Shown: positions 1 through 8,187 of the stretch, piece by piece
Numbering within the stretch: the stretch's first letter is position 1
Layout: every line of letters begins with the position of its first letter
Assembly: GCA_902633965.1 (NCBI GenBank)
Contig: CACPID010000008.1
Location: 1-36,669 of the forward strand
Length of the DNA: 36,669 nucleotides
Reading direction: 5' to 3'
From: an uncultured Pelagibacteraceae bacterium
GTDB lineage: Bacteria; Pseudomonadota; Alphaproteobacteria; Pelagibacterales; Pelagibacteraceae
Notes under the pieces: model-generated
The model's database searches: none
What the model was told of the DNA's origin: nothing
Seen by the model: the letters and a program-made list of their open reading frames with translations, nothing else
Program-made: the position numbers and the translations under genes

Positions 1-279
1 CACGAAAAAGAGATAAAAAACTTAATAACTTATAAACAAGCTCTTTATAACGCTGAAAGTTCTACAGAGAATAATTTATTAAAAATTTTAAATCCAATAT
101 TAAATTCAGATAGCATTTGGAAATCTCACTCATTATATTTAATGGCTGAATATTTTTATTCAAAAAATGAAAAAGAGAAGTCAAAAGAATTTTTAAATAG
201 AATAATAGAATTAGACGATGCAAATCCAAATATTAAAATTGAGGCTCAAAAAAGAATTAGGCGAGACTTTAGTGATTAG
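1..279 (+). CDS. 3' end of a TPR-like / YfgM-like protein (partial)
   Basis: The first reading frame is open from the window edge to a TAG at 277-279, giving the last 92 residues of a protein whose start lies outside the window. The tail is helical, with alternating Leu/Ala, and includes YLMAEYFYSKNEKEKS and a terminal EAQKRI segment. This resembles the end of the tetratricopeptide proteins (YfgM/TPR_21 type) that commonly sit just before bamB in proteobacteria. The following gene starts with GTG at 272, inside this gene, so the two are probably translationally coupled. The TPR assignment rests on context and composition; the visible part is too short for a firm domain call. Confidence 0.6.
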   Translation, partial: HEKEIKNLITYKQALYNAESSTENNLLKILNPILNSDSIWKSHSLYLMAEYFYSKNEKEKSKEFLNRIIELDDANPNIKIEAQKRIRRDFSD

Positions 280-1573
280 AATATTTAAAATTATTATATT
301 ATTATTTGTTGCTGGATGTTCACTGAATTCTGGTTCCTCTCTATGGACCAAACACAAAAAAATTGAATATGACAAATCTTTAGTATCTAGAGAAATTAAT
401 TCAGAAAAAGAAATTCTAAATAAAGAAATTAATCCAAATATTAAAATTAAAATTAATTATGAAAAAAATAAAATTAATAACAGCAATATTAAAACAAATA
501 ATAATGGATTTACTAAATATGATGGTCAATTAAAAAAAATTTCAAAATATAGATACTCTAAAATCCAATATTTCAATCAGTATGATCCAGAAATAAGTTT
601 ATATGAGAATAACTTAATTTTTTTTGACAACAAAGGTACAATTCTAAATTTTCAGGAAAATTCAAAATTATTATGGAAAAAAAATTATTATTCAAAAATT
701 GAGAGAAAAAAAAATCCAATTCTTTTTTTTTCAAATAAAAAAAATATACTTATAGTTGCCGATACGCTGGCAAGATATTATTCAATCGATTTAAAAAGTG
801 GAGATATAATTTGGTCAAAAAATAATGACGCCCCTTTTAATTCACAAATTAAAATATTAGATAATAAATTTTTTGTAGTAGATGATAATAATATTCTCAA
901 TTGTTTTTCTTTAAAAAGTGGAGAGAAATTATGGAGTTACAAAACAGAGAAAACCTTAATTAAATCACAAAAAAAAATATCTATAATTATTAAAGATAAC
1001 AAAGTATTTTTTGCTAATTCCTTGGGAGATATAACAGCCATAGACTCAACTTCAGGTAAACTTTTGTGGCAAACACCAACTCAAAGTAAATCTGTTTATG
1101 AAGATGCTATGTTTCTAAAAATATCAGATTTGGTTTTAGCAAACAATTCAATCATATTTTCAAATAATATGAATGAGTTTTTTTCTTTAGATGAGACTAC
1201 TGGAATTATTAATTGGAAACAATTGGTTAATTCTAGTTTAAGACCAACAAGAGTAAATGATTTTATTTTTACTGTTAGCGAGGAAGGTTTTTTAATTATA
1301 ATTGATTTTAAGACTGGAAGTATTATCAGAAGTACAGATTTATTTAAAAATTTAAAAAAAAAAGTGAGAAAAAAAACTAAACCTACAGGATTTATTGTTG
1401 GTAAAAAAAATTTATATTTAACTACATCTACTGGTAGATTATTTATCGCTGGAATAGATAATGGACAAACAATATCGATACTTAAATTGGATAGTGGGAA
1501 AATTTCAAGACCAGTTGTATTAAAAGAAAGTTTATTTATTGCAAAAAACGACTCCATAATTAAACTAAATTAG
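272..1573 (+). CDS. bamB: BamB-like outer-membrane assembly lipoprotein (PQQ-type beta-propeller)
   Basis: BamB is an outer-membrane lipoprotein that helps the BamA complex insert beta-barrel proteins. I chose GTG at 272 because it places a short hydrophobic signal with a lipobox (VAGC, Cys16) at the N-terminus. The longer in-frame ORF from 218 would add 18 charged residues and lie deeper inside the upstream gene. After a low-complexity Lys/Asn/Ile linker (about residues 25-95) come repeated PQQ-like blade motifs: GDIIWSK, GEKLWSYK, GKLLWQTP and GIINWKQ. These are the [GA]xxxW blade signatures of eight-bladed propellers. At 433 aa it is a little longer than typical BamB, mainly through the linker. 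In many proteobacteria the GTPase gene der follows; here a cupin follows directly. Confidence 0.8.
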   Translation: MIRIFKIIILLFVAGCSLNSGSSLWTKHKKIEYDKSLVSREINSEKEILNKEINPNIKIKINYEKNKINNSNIKTNNNGFTKYDGQLKKISKYRYSKIQYFNQYDPEISLYENNLIFFDNKGTILNFQENSKLLWKKNYYSKIERKKNPILFFSNKKNILIVADTLARYYSIDLKSGDIIWSKNNDAPFNSQIKILDNKFFVVDDNNILNCFSLKSGEKLWSYKTEKTLIKSQKKISIIIKDNKVFFANSLGDITAIDSTSGKLLWQTPTQSKSVYEDAMFLKISDLVLANNSIIFSNNMNEFFSLDETTGIINWKQLVNSSLRPTRVNDFIFTVSEEGFLIIIDFKTGSIIRSTDLFKNLKKKVRKKTKPTGFIVGKKNLYLTTSTGRLFIAGIDNGQTISILKLDSGKISRPVVLKESLFIAKNDSIIKLN

Positions 1574-2005
1574 ATGCTATTAAAAATTTTAGAAAAGTTA
1601 GGAAGAAAAAAAATTGTATTAGACAGAGGCCCTTCTCATCCGAAATTTAATGAGGCTAAACCTTGGATGAATAGATACTATGTTTTATTTAGAAATAGAC
1701 CTAGATGGTTTCCATTTAATATTTTAATACATGAAATGCTCGACGACGATCACGGAGATGGAGTTCACAACCATTTATTTCCTTTTATAACAATAATTTT
1801 GAGAGACGGATACTGGGAAACGCTTAAAACTGGAAAATATTGGAGATCACCAGGCTACATAGGATTTAGATCTGCAAACACTTTTCATAGAGTTGATTTA
1901 AAGCCTGGAACCAGACCACTTACTATATTTATATCAGGTCCATTTGGTCTCAGAAAGGGACCAAGATCAGAGTACGGAATTGATTTTAAAGTTAAAAATA
2001 AGTGA
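1574..2005 (+). CDS. Small cupin-fold protein, function unknown
   Basis: A 143-aa protein that starts immediately after the bamB stop (TAG directly followed by ATG), so it is very likely co-transcribed. The central region carries a cupin-like metal motif: HNH at residues 65-67, Glu82, and a second-motif His105 within a SANTFHRVDL stretch. This gives the 3-His/1-Glu pattern of metal-binding cupins. Additional His53 and His60 lie in HEMLDDDH. There is no signal peptide or membrane segment. The last bases overlap the GTG start of the next gene. I do not recognise a specific substrate; a metal-dependent dioxygenase, isomerase or sugar-binding cupin are all possible. Its link to bamB may be positional only. 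Confidence 0.7.
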   Translation: MLLKILEKLGRKKIVLDRGPSHPKFNEAKPWMNRYYVLFRNRPRWFPFNILIHEMLDDDHGDGVHNHLFPFITIILRDGYWETLKTGKYWRSPGYIGFRSANTFHRVDLKPGTRPLTIFISGPFGLRKGPRSEYGIDFKVKNK

Positions 2006-2421
2006 TACAAAAATTTCATAATCTCATACTCCAAACAGATGGTCAGAAACTTTATGATTTTACAAATAAAACACTTGAATGGATAAAAAAAAATAATTTC
2101 AAAAATGGAATAATTAATTTAAGTATCCAACACACAAGTGCTTCATTAATAATTCAAGAAAACGCTGATCCAGACGTTCAATTAGATTTGTTAAATTTTT
2201 TTGATAAAATTGCACCAATGAAAAATAATCTCTATATTCATAATGCTGAGGGAAAAGATGATATGCCAGCACATATTAAATCAGCAATCACAAACAATCA
2301 AATTTCTTTAAGCATTAAAGATCAAAAACTTTTACTAGGAACTTGGCAAGGAATATACTTGTTTGAGCATAGATTAAATCCACAATCGAGAACTATAATT
2401 CATCATTTTATAGGAGATTAA
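2002..2421 (+). CDS. yjbQ: YjbQ family protein (UPF0047, secondary thiamine-phosphate synthase family)
   Basis: All family signatures of UPF0047/YjbQ are present in order: QHTSASL (43-49), EN-x-DPDV (53-59), EGKDDMPAHIK (83-93) and LGTWQGIYLFEHR (112-124). Length (139 aa) is normal for the family. E. coli YjbQ has weak thiamine-phosphate synthase activity, but the true physiological role is not settled, so the name should be read cautiously. The start is GTG at 2002, overlapping the stop of the cupin gene (GTGA), which supports translational coupling. The 3' end overlaps the stop codon of the convergent photolyase gene by four bases, with no terminator between them. Confidence 0.9.
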   Translation: MIQKFHNLILQTDGQKLYDFTNKTLEWIKKNNFKNGIINLSIQHTSASLIIQENADPDVQLDLLNFFDKIAPMKNNLYIHNAEGKDDMPAHIKSAITNNQISLSIKDQKLLLGTWQGIYLFEHRLNPQSRTIIHHFIGD

Positions 2422-3842
2422 TTTTTCTTTTTAAGTGATTGGAAAGCCTCTAAGGCTTCTTTTCTTGCTACCTCATGGATGACAATAGGCTTTGGATAAT
2501 CTTTTCCGATAACAGTATTTATTGCTTCTTGATATTTTTTTTCCATTTCCCATGGTTTATGAATAAATTTTTGTGGAACTTTTTTTAATTCGGGTACCCA
2601 TTTTTTCACATATTCCCCTTCTTTATCAAATTTTTCTCCCTGCAAAATTGGATTAAAAATTCTAAAATATGGAGCTGCATCTGCACCACATCCCGCTACC
2701 CACTGCCATTGAGCTACATTATTTGCCTCGTTAAAATCAAATAAACAGTTTCTAAAATATTTTTCTCCTTCTTGCCAATTTATCCTTAAATGTTTTACTA
2801 AAAAAGATCCAACAACCATTCTAATTCTATTATGCATCCATCCAGTCTCATATAATTCTCTCATTCCTGCATCAACAATTGGATATCCAGTCATTCCTTT
2901 TTTCCAAAGACTTAATTTTTTTTTATCATTTATCCATGGAAATTTATCAAATTCTTTTCTAAGATTTCCTTTAAGCATTTGTGGAAAATAATTAATTAAA
3001 CTATGTGAAAATTCTCTCCAACCAAGTTCATTAATATATTTTCTTACACTAATATTTTTAGATTTAAGTTTTGCACATTGATCGTAGATAGTTTTTACCC
3101 CAATTTGTCCATTTCTTATAAATGGTGATAATTTAGATGTTCCTTTAATTGATGGAAAATCACGTTTAGTACCATAATCATAAATGTCATTTTTAATAAA
3201 TTTTTCTAAATATTTTTTAGCGGTTGTCTCAGAAGGTTGCCAATAGGTATCAAATTTTTTATACCAATCTTTATTTGGTAAAATATTTTTACAAGAAATA
3301 TTTTTTTTAAAAAGCTTTTTTATCTTTTTTAATTTTTTTACTTTATGATCTTTGTAAGGTACTTTTTCTAAGAAAATTCTTTCAGAATTCTTCCAAAATG
3401 GGCTGTATACTTTAAAAGGAGTTCCATCTCCTTTTTTTACTTCTTGAAATTCATTTAAAACATTTCCTCTAAAATTTTTATAAGCAATATTATTTTTTTG
3501 AAAAAACTGAATAATTTCATTATCTTTTTTGATTTCTAAAGGTTCATAAACTTTATTCCAATAAACACTTATATTATCGCTTTTTTTTATTTTTTTTAAA
3601 ACAGAAAGCTGATTTCCCTCTACAATTTCAAGACATATATTATATTTTTCTAAGTCTACCTTAAACTCCTCAAGTGATCTTGAAAGCCACCATTTTTGCG
3701 CTTCTCGTTTATCATCGAATATGGATTTATCGTAAATATACAATGCTGATACTGTATTATGATTACTTGATGCATAGGAAAGGGCGGGGTTATCCTCAAT
3801 TCTAAAATCGTCCCTTAACCAAAAAACTGCATTTTGTGTCAT
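2418..3842 (-). CDS. phr: Deoxyribodipyrimidine (CPD) photolyase, class I
   Basis: This flavoenzyme uses blue or near-UV light to split cyclobutane pyrimidine dimers, a sensible function for a surface-ocean bacterium. The N-terminal antenna domain starts with WLRDDFRIEDNPAL. The C-terminal FAD domain has GYPIVDAGMREL, the GWMHNRIRM motif and the DAAPYFRIFNP stretch typical of class I photolyases. The 474-aa length is normal. The start codon overlaps the stop of the upstream ammonia-lyase gene by one base (TAATG), making it the last gene of the minus-strand run. A cryptochrome function cannot be excluded by reading alone, but the AAPYFRIFNP context matches repair enzymes closely. Confidence 0.9.
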   Translation of the reverse strand: MTQNAVFWLRDDFRIEDNPALSYASSNHNTVSALYIYDKSIFDDKREAQKWWLSRSLEEFKVDLEKYNICLEIVEGNQLSVLKKIKKSDNISVYWNKVYEPLEIKKDNEIIQFFQKNNIAYKNFRGNVLNEFQEVKKGDGTPFKVYSPFWKNSERIFLEKVPYKDHKVKKLKKIKKLFKKNISCKNILPNKDWYKKFDTYWQPSETTAKKYLEKFIKNDIYDYGTKRDFPSIKGTSKLSPFIRNGQIGVKTIYDQCAKLKSKNISVRKYINELGWREFSHSLINYFPQMLKGNLRKEFDKFPWINDKKKLSLWKKGMTGYPIVDAGMRELYETGWMHNRIRMVVGSFLVKHLRINWQEGEKYFRNCLFDFNEANNVAQWQWVAGCGADAAPYFRIFNPILQGEKFDKEGEYVKKWVPELKKVPQKFIHKPWEMEKKYQEAINTVIGKDYPKPIVIHEVARKEALEAFQSLKKKN

Positions 3843-4984
3843 TAAATCCCTAATTCTTTTTTTCCATCATCTAATAATTTTTTGTAAAGAATTTCATCTG
3901 CATCACCCTCACAACCAATGACTAGTACGTTAGAGTTTTCATCGAGTGAAATTTTATTTTTTAAATCTTGATTTTCACAAACTGAAATTAAACTTATTAT
4001 TCCCGGAGTTGCGCACTCTCCACCTATTATGTTCTTTTCACAAAAATAATTATTTTTTAACATTGCAATAGTTTTCGCTACATTTTTATCTGAAATACTC
4101 GTACAGAGATTTACTGAGTTTTTTAATATTTTCCATGGGACTAATGATACCTCTCCACATGACATTCCTCCCATAATACTCTCTTTTTTAATATTAACTT
4201 TCTGTAAAGAACCTTTATCAACACTTTGAAGTACACAATCAGCATTTTCAGGTTCAACTATAATTATCTTAGGTATTCTTTTGAAATATTGAGCTACTCC
4301 TAAAATTGCACCAGAGGCCATACCTCCTACACCCGCTTGAAGAAAAATATGAGTAATGTATTGGTTCGTTTGATTTGATATTTCTTTAATCATAACTGAA
4401 TATCCACCCATAGTTAATTTAGGTACATTTTCATAATTTTCCCAAGCTACATCTTGAACAATCTCCCATCCATTTTTATTTGATTGATTTATGCATTCCT
4501 CCAATGATTTTTCATAATTACCTTTAACTCTAATTATTTCAGCACCTAACTTTCTCATTTCTTCAGCACGAGCATCACTTACATATTCACTGATAAATAT
4601 TTTACATTTCAATCCAAGTCTCTGTGCACCCCATGCAACCGAACGTCCATGATTTCCAGCAGTCGCCGTAGAAACAATAATATTTTTTTTCCCCTCTTTA
4701 ACTCTTTCGACTGCGTAAGCTCCACCTAACGCTTTGAATGATTTTAAATGAAATCTTTTTGACTCGTCTTTATAAAAAATGTTCTTTAATTTTAAATTAT
4801 CTGATAGTTTTTTTAGTTCTATTAAAGGTGTTGTATTATAATCTTTCCAGCCTGAGATTTTTTTATATGCATCAATAATATTCTTCTCACCACAAACATT
4901 TATTATATTTTGTCTATTAAAACTAAAATTTTTATTAAAAATATATCTTGATAGTTTCCAACCAAAATTCTTCGAGTTGCCCAT
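3842..4984 (-). CDS. Diaminopropionate ammonia-lyase-like PLP enzyme
   Basis: A fold-type II PLP enzyme of 380 aa. The likely Schiff-base lysine is Lys84 in SFKALGG. The ATAGNHGRSVAWGA motif, the glycine-rich AGVGGMASG segment that would hold the cofactor phosphate, and IMGGMSCGE near the C-terminal half match diaminopropionate ammonia-lyase (DpaL: 2,3-diaminopropionate to pyruvate plus two ammonia) better than threonine dehydratase or threonine synthase. The gene starts six bases after the stop of the gmaS-like gene, and its stop overlaps the photolyase start. Location beside an amide ligase and amt suggests nitrogen salvage. The actual substrate could be another 2-amino acid with a beta leaving group. 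Confidence 0.75.
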   Translation of the reverse strand: MGNSKNFGWKLSRYIFNKNFSFNRQNIINVCGEKNIIDAYKKISGWKDYNTTPLIELKKLSDNLKLKNIFYKDESKRFHLKSFKALGGAYAVERVKEGKKNIIVSTATAGNHGRSVAWGAQRLGLKCKIFISEYVSDARAEEMRKLGAEIIRVKGNYEKSLEECINQSNKNGWEIVQDVAWENYENVPKLTMGGYSVMIKEISNQTNQYITHIFLQAGVGGMASGAILGVAQYFKRIPKIIIVEPENADCVLQSVDKGSLQKVNIKKESIMGGMSCGEVSLVPWKILKNSVNLCTSISDKNVAKTIAMLKNNYFCEKNIIGGECATPGIISLISVCENQDLKNKISLDENSNVLVIGCEGDADEILYKKLLDDGKKELGI

Positions 4985-4990
4985 AATAAT

Positions 4991-6316
4991 TTAGCAATCC
5001 AGAGTATTTTGTTTTTCCCAATTTGTTATAGGACTATTTTTGTCAAAAATTTCTTCTTTGGCAAAATTTGATAATTCTTCTTTTTTAAGTTTTATATAAC
5101 TTTCGATTACATTATCACCAAAAGCTTCTCTTAAAACTTTATTATTATCTAACATATCTAGTGAGTCTTCCAGGTCATTTGGTAATTTCGATAAGTTTGG
5201 ATAATTTTTATAATCTGTATACATGTTACAGCTTAAGGGTTCACCTGGATCTAATTTTAAATTCATTCCATATAATCCTGATGCAATGACACCAGCCTGC
5301 AACAAGTATGGGTTAGCAGAACCATCCATAAGTCTTAATTCAAATCTCCCTGGATCCGGTATTCTAATCATGTGAGTTCTGTTATTGCCTGAATAAGAAA
5401 TACTTGATGGTGACCAAGAAGCACCTGATTTTGTTGGTGGTGCATTTATTCTTCTATAACTATTTACTGTAGGGTTAAAAAAAGAGGATAAAGATTCTGT
5501 ATTTTTCATAACTCCAGCTAAAAAATTGTATGCGATTTTGCTGAGACCAAATCTATCACCATTATCTAAAAACTTATTGACTTTTCCATTCCATAAAGAA
5601 ATATGCGCATGACATCCATTTCCAGTTAAATTTTCAAAAGGCTTAGGCATAAATGTAGCTCTCAAACCATGTTTTTCAGCAAGGGATTTAACCATAAACT
5701 TAAAAAAAACGTGTCTATCAGCAGTAATTAAACAGTCTGAATAATCCCAATTCATCTCAAACTGTCCATTAGCATCCTCATGATCATTTTGATAAGGGTT
5801 CCAGCCTAACTCAATCATACAATCACAAATTTCTTTTATTAATTCGTATCGTCTCATTAATGCAGATTGATCGTAACAAGGTTTAGATTGTATATCTCTT
5901 GGATCTGCAATGGATGAACCATCAGGAGATATAAGAAAATATTCGCATTCTACACCCGACTTCATCTCTAGACTTTTTTTAGAAAGCTGCTTTATTTGAT
6001 TTTTCAACATTACTCTTGGTGAAGCATTAACTGGTTTACCATTCATCCATAAATCTGATGCCAGCCATCCCACCTCTTTATTCCATGGTAGTTGTATTAA
6101 ACTATCTGGATCTGGTATAGCAAACATGTCAGCATCTGCAGGTGTCATATCCAACCATGTCGCAAATCCAGCAAATCCAGCCCCATTCTTTTGCATTTCA
6201 CTAATTGCTCTTGTAGGAACTAATTTAGATCTGAGTACTCCAAATAAATCAACAAAACTTATTAAAAAATATTTAATTTTTTTTATTTTTGCAATCTGAG
6301 ATAAATTTTTTGCCAT
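4991..6316 (-). CDS. gmaS: Gamma-glutamylmethylamide synthetase-like ligase (GlnA/GlnT superfamily)
   Basis: Glutamine-synthetase fold ligase, 441 aa. The catalytic-domain signatures are visible: GVECEYF (metal-binding Glu), NDHEDANGQFEMN, NGCHAHISLW, NPTVNSYRR and an Arg-rich NNRTHMIRIPDPGRFELR segment. The N-terminus (KYFLISFVDLFG, then GAGFAGFATWLD) resembles the GMAS enzymes of methylotrophic alphaproteobacteria, which join glutamate and methylamine using ATP. Length also fits GMAS (about 435-450). In the same minus-strand run are mgsABC, the next enzyme of the N-methylglutamate pathway, and an Amt transporter. A second, longer paralogue lies at 11929-13398, so which of the two handles methylamine is an inference. 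Alternative: a gamma-glutamyl-polyamine or other amide synthetase. Confidence 0.75.
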   Translation of the reverse strand: MAKNLSQIAKIKKIKYFLISFVDLFGVLRSKLVPTRAISEMQKNGAGFAGFATWLDMTPADADMFAIPDPDSLIQLPWNKEVGWLASDLWMNGKPVNASPRVMLKNQIKQLSKKSLEMKSGVECEYFLISPDGSSIADPRDIQSKPCYDQSALMRRYELIKEICDCMIELGWNPYQNDHEDANGQFEMNWDYSDCLITADRHVFFKFMVKSLAEKHGLRATFMPKPFENLTGNGCHAHISLWNGKVNKFLDNGDRFGLSKIAYNFLAGVMKNTESLSSFFNPTVNSYRRINAPPTKSGASWSPSSISYSGNNRTHMIRIPDPGRFELRLMDGSANPYLLQAGVIASGLYGMNLKLDPGEPLSCNMYTDYKNYPNLSKLPNDLEDSLDMLDNNKVLREAFGDNVIESYIKLKKEELSNFAKEEIFDKNSPITNWEKQNTLDC

Positions 6317-6335
6317 AGATTATGCTATCACAGAT

Positions 6336-6497
6336 TCAAGAAAAAATAGATAAAAAGAAATCTTTGTAATAAATCAGGTTACCTACAATTATAATTATAA
6401 TAGCAATTATAGCGCCATACTTTGCCTTTGGCCATGCAAGTCGCGCCATTTTACTTGGGGTCTTGTTTATATATTCTTGATTATCTTTGTCTTCCAT
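6336..6497 (-). CDS. 53-aa single-pass membrane protein, unknown
   Basis: I start this small gene at ATG 6495-6497, giving 53 residues: a charged N-terminus (MEDKDNQEY), KTPSKMARLAWPKAKYG, then one strongly hydrophobic helix (about residues 28-43, GAIIAIIIIIVGNLIYY). A longer in-frame ORF to 6569 would translate through a perfect terminator hairpin (6501-6530) and overlap the upstream gene by 28 bases, so I reject it. No Shine-Dalgarno is seen; the T-tract of the terminator ends three bases before the ATG. The gene ends 19 bases before the gmaS-like start. I recognise no family. It may assist Amt or another membrane partner, but nothing shows this directly. Confidence 0.55.
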   Translation of the reverse strand: MEDKDNQEYINKTPSKMARLAWPKAKYGAIIAIIIIIVGNLIYYKDFFLSIFS

Positions 6498-6499
6498 TT

Positions 6500-6531
6500 T
6501 AAAAAAAGGGCGCATAGGTAATATGCGCCCT
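6500..6531 (-). terminator. Rho-independent terminator after the amt / 73-aa pair
   Basis: On the minus strand a perfect 9-bp GC-rich stem (GGGCGCATA / TATGCGCCC, plus-strand arms 6508-6516 and 6522-6530) with a 5-nt loop is followed by seven T residues (plus-strand A tract 6501-6507). It lies just after the 73-aa gene and directly before the ATG of the 53-aa gene. It should reduce read-through from mgs-amt into the gmaS-like gene, acting as a full terminator or as an attenuator. Confidence 0.85.
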
Positions 6532-6541
6532 TCAATTTTAA

Positions 6542-6763
6542 TTACCCATCGGTAACGTTGCTTTTCCAATCGTTTGGACCACGTCTTTGCCTAGCAAGTT
6601 TTTGAAGTTTTTCACTTTCTTGCTTAGCAGTAATAACATGCCAACCGATCCAAATGATAAATCCAAGGATTACTAAAATCCCCTCAGATCCAACACCTGG
6701 GTATACCGCACCTTGGACTTCAGAGGCGCTTAAATGATCTATCCAGTTTGTTACTGTTGCCAT
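6542..6763 (-). CDS. 73-aa single-pass membrane protein following amt, unknown
   Basis: A small protein with a short polar N-terminus, one membrane helix (about residues 27-45, EGILVILGFIIWIGWHVI) and a basic, Gln/Glu-rich C-terminal tail (KQESEKLQKLARQRR). A strong Shine-Dalgarno (GGAGG) begins one base after the amt stop codon, with good spacing to the ATG, so it is clearly translated from the amt transcript. A terminator follows it. I recognise no domain. Its tight link to amt makes a small accessory subunit or regulator of the transporter the most natural guess, since this window shows no PII/GlnK gene, but that is inference. Confidence 0.7.
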   Translation of the reverse strand: MATVTNWIDHLSASEVQGAVYPGVGSEGILVILGFIIWIGWHVITAKQESEKLQKLARQRRGPNDWKSNVTDG

Positions 6764-6775
6764 AAATTATCCTCC

Positions 6776-8176
6776 TTACCTGGTTGCAGAGGCCACGGAT
6801 TTTTCATCATCCTTTGCTGCCTCCATTATTTCATAGTCTAGTCCAGCGATTTCAGCTTCTCTTGGAATTCTTAATTTACCCATTCCATGAAGTATCTTCG
6901 CTATTATAAAACCTGGGATCATTCCTAGAACGAAAAACATTATTATCGCTCCAATGAACATTCCGAAAGGATTTATTGATGCGTAAGTAGCACCGTCCCA
7001 CATAGCTCCTACACTATATCCTGATGAAGGATAACCATTTAGAACAAATCCACAGATCACTAGTCCTACAAAACCAGCATAACCATGAACTGCCACTGCA
7101 CCAACAGCATCATCTATTTTGAACTTACGTTCAACCCAGTAATGCAATTTATATGCAATAACAACACCGATCATACCAATTATCATTGATTGTATTGGGT
7201 GGTACAAATCATTACCTGCAGAAGCACAAATGATTCCCGCTAGTCCAGAAGAGTATGTCCAGAATGGATCTCCTTTAGAGATTACATATCCAGCCAATAG
7301 TCCTCCTGAAAGTGACATCAAGAAGTTAAAAGTAATACCACTTAATGTAGTAGGGGTTACATAAATGTTCGTCGCGGTAAAGTATGTTACACCTTCCATT
7401 CCATATTCAGGTCCTAAGTTAAATATAGGTATGTTACATGCAGCGTAGAAACCCCAGAAACCTGTGTAAATAAGAAACAGTCCTATTACAACTAGCCAAG
7501 GATTTCTTGGACCGATATTTCTTGGTTCTCCACTTGATGTAAATTTACCTATTCTTGGTCCTAAAACGACTAAAATACCAAGCGCAAATCCACCCGCAAT
7601 AGCGTGAATTACTCCTGATGCATAAGCATCATGATATCCTAAAAGTTTTAGCATCCAACCGTCAAAGTGCCATCCCCATGCAGCATCTATAGTCCAGAAT
7701 ACTGATCCAATAGCAATTGCCAAAATACCGAAAGCGAAAGTTGTTATTCTTTCAATTACTGCACCTGAAACAATTGAAGCAGCTGTCCATGAGAAAAGTA
7801 GAAACGCTGCCCAGAAAACACCACTTATATGGTCACCTAAGTTGATAGCCATAAGTTGGCTTGTAGCAACATAGTATTTCGCACTAAAAGCAGAGTCATC
7901 AGTTATTAAAGCATCGCTTCCATTCATTATTGATGGTGCAAGTCCGGGTCCTGTTGGAAATGCCCAATAAATCCACCAACCAAATAAAAACCACGTAACT
8001 GTTACCAGCGGTATAAGTATTGTGTTTTTCATTAATGTATGTTGATGATGTTTGTATCGGGAAGCTCCAACTTCATACATACAGAATCCCACGTGAATTA
8101 AAAACATGAGTACTACCGTTATCCAGTAGTAAAATTCTGTAAATATGGTCGTCAATGCACCTAGTTCGTCAGTCAT
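6776..8176 (-). CDS. amt: Amt/MEP-family ammonium (or methylammonium) transporter
   Basis: An inner-membrane channel of 466 aa with the Amt N-terminal signature (GFCMYEVGASRYK), about eleven hydrophobic helices and the twin pore histidines in ASGVIHAIAGG and VAVHGYAGFVGL. The cytoplasmic tail ends with IPREAEIAGLDYE, the usual Amt C-terminal motif. ATG is preceded by a strong GGAGGT ribosome-binding site. It sits between the N-methylglutamate synthase genes and the gmaS-like gene, so the physiological substrate may be ammonium released in methylamine breakdown, or methylammonium itself. A 16-bp perfect palindrome lies in its 136-bp leader. A small membrane protein gene follows one base after its stop. 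Confidence 0.92.
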   Translation of the reverse strand: MTDELGALTTIFTEFYYWITVVLMFLIHVGFCMYEVGASRYKHHQHTLMKNTILIPLVTVTWFLFGWWIYWAFPTGPGLAPSIMNGSDALITDDSAFSAKYYVATSQLMAINLGDHISGVFWAAFLLFSWTAASIVSGAVIERITTFAFGILAIAIGSVFWTIDAAWGWHFDGWMLKLLGYHDAYASGVIHAIAGGFALGILVVLGPRIGKFTSSGEPRNIGPRNPWLVVIGLFLIYTGFWGFYAACNIPIFNLGPEYGMEGVTYFTATNIYVTPTTLSGITFNFLMSLSGGLLAGYVISKGDPFWTYSSGLAGIICASAGNDLYHPIQSMIIGMIGVVIAYKLHYWVERKFKIDDAVGAVAVHGYAGFVGLVICGFVLNGYPSSGYSVGAMWDGATYASINPFGMFIGAIIMFFVLGMIPGFIIAKILHGMGKLRIPREAEIAGLDYEIMEAAKDDEKSVASATR

Positions 8177-8187
8177 ATCAAACCTCC

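Noticed and set aside
218..271. Longer N-terminus for the BamB-like protein
   Set aside because: The added 18 residues would hide the signal peptide and lipobox, and the region is coding for the upstream TPR-like gene in another frame.
6336..6569. 77-aa version of the small membrane protein starting at 6569
   Set aside because: It would translate through the perfect terminator hairpin and overlap the 73-aa gene by 28 bases; the internal ATG at 6497 gives a cleaner protein.
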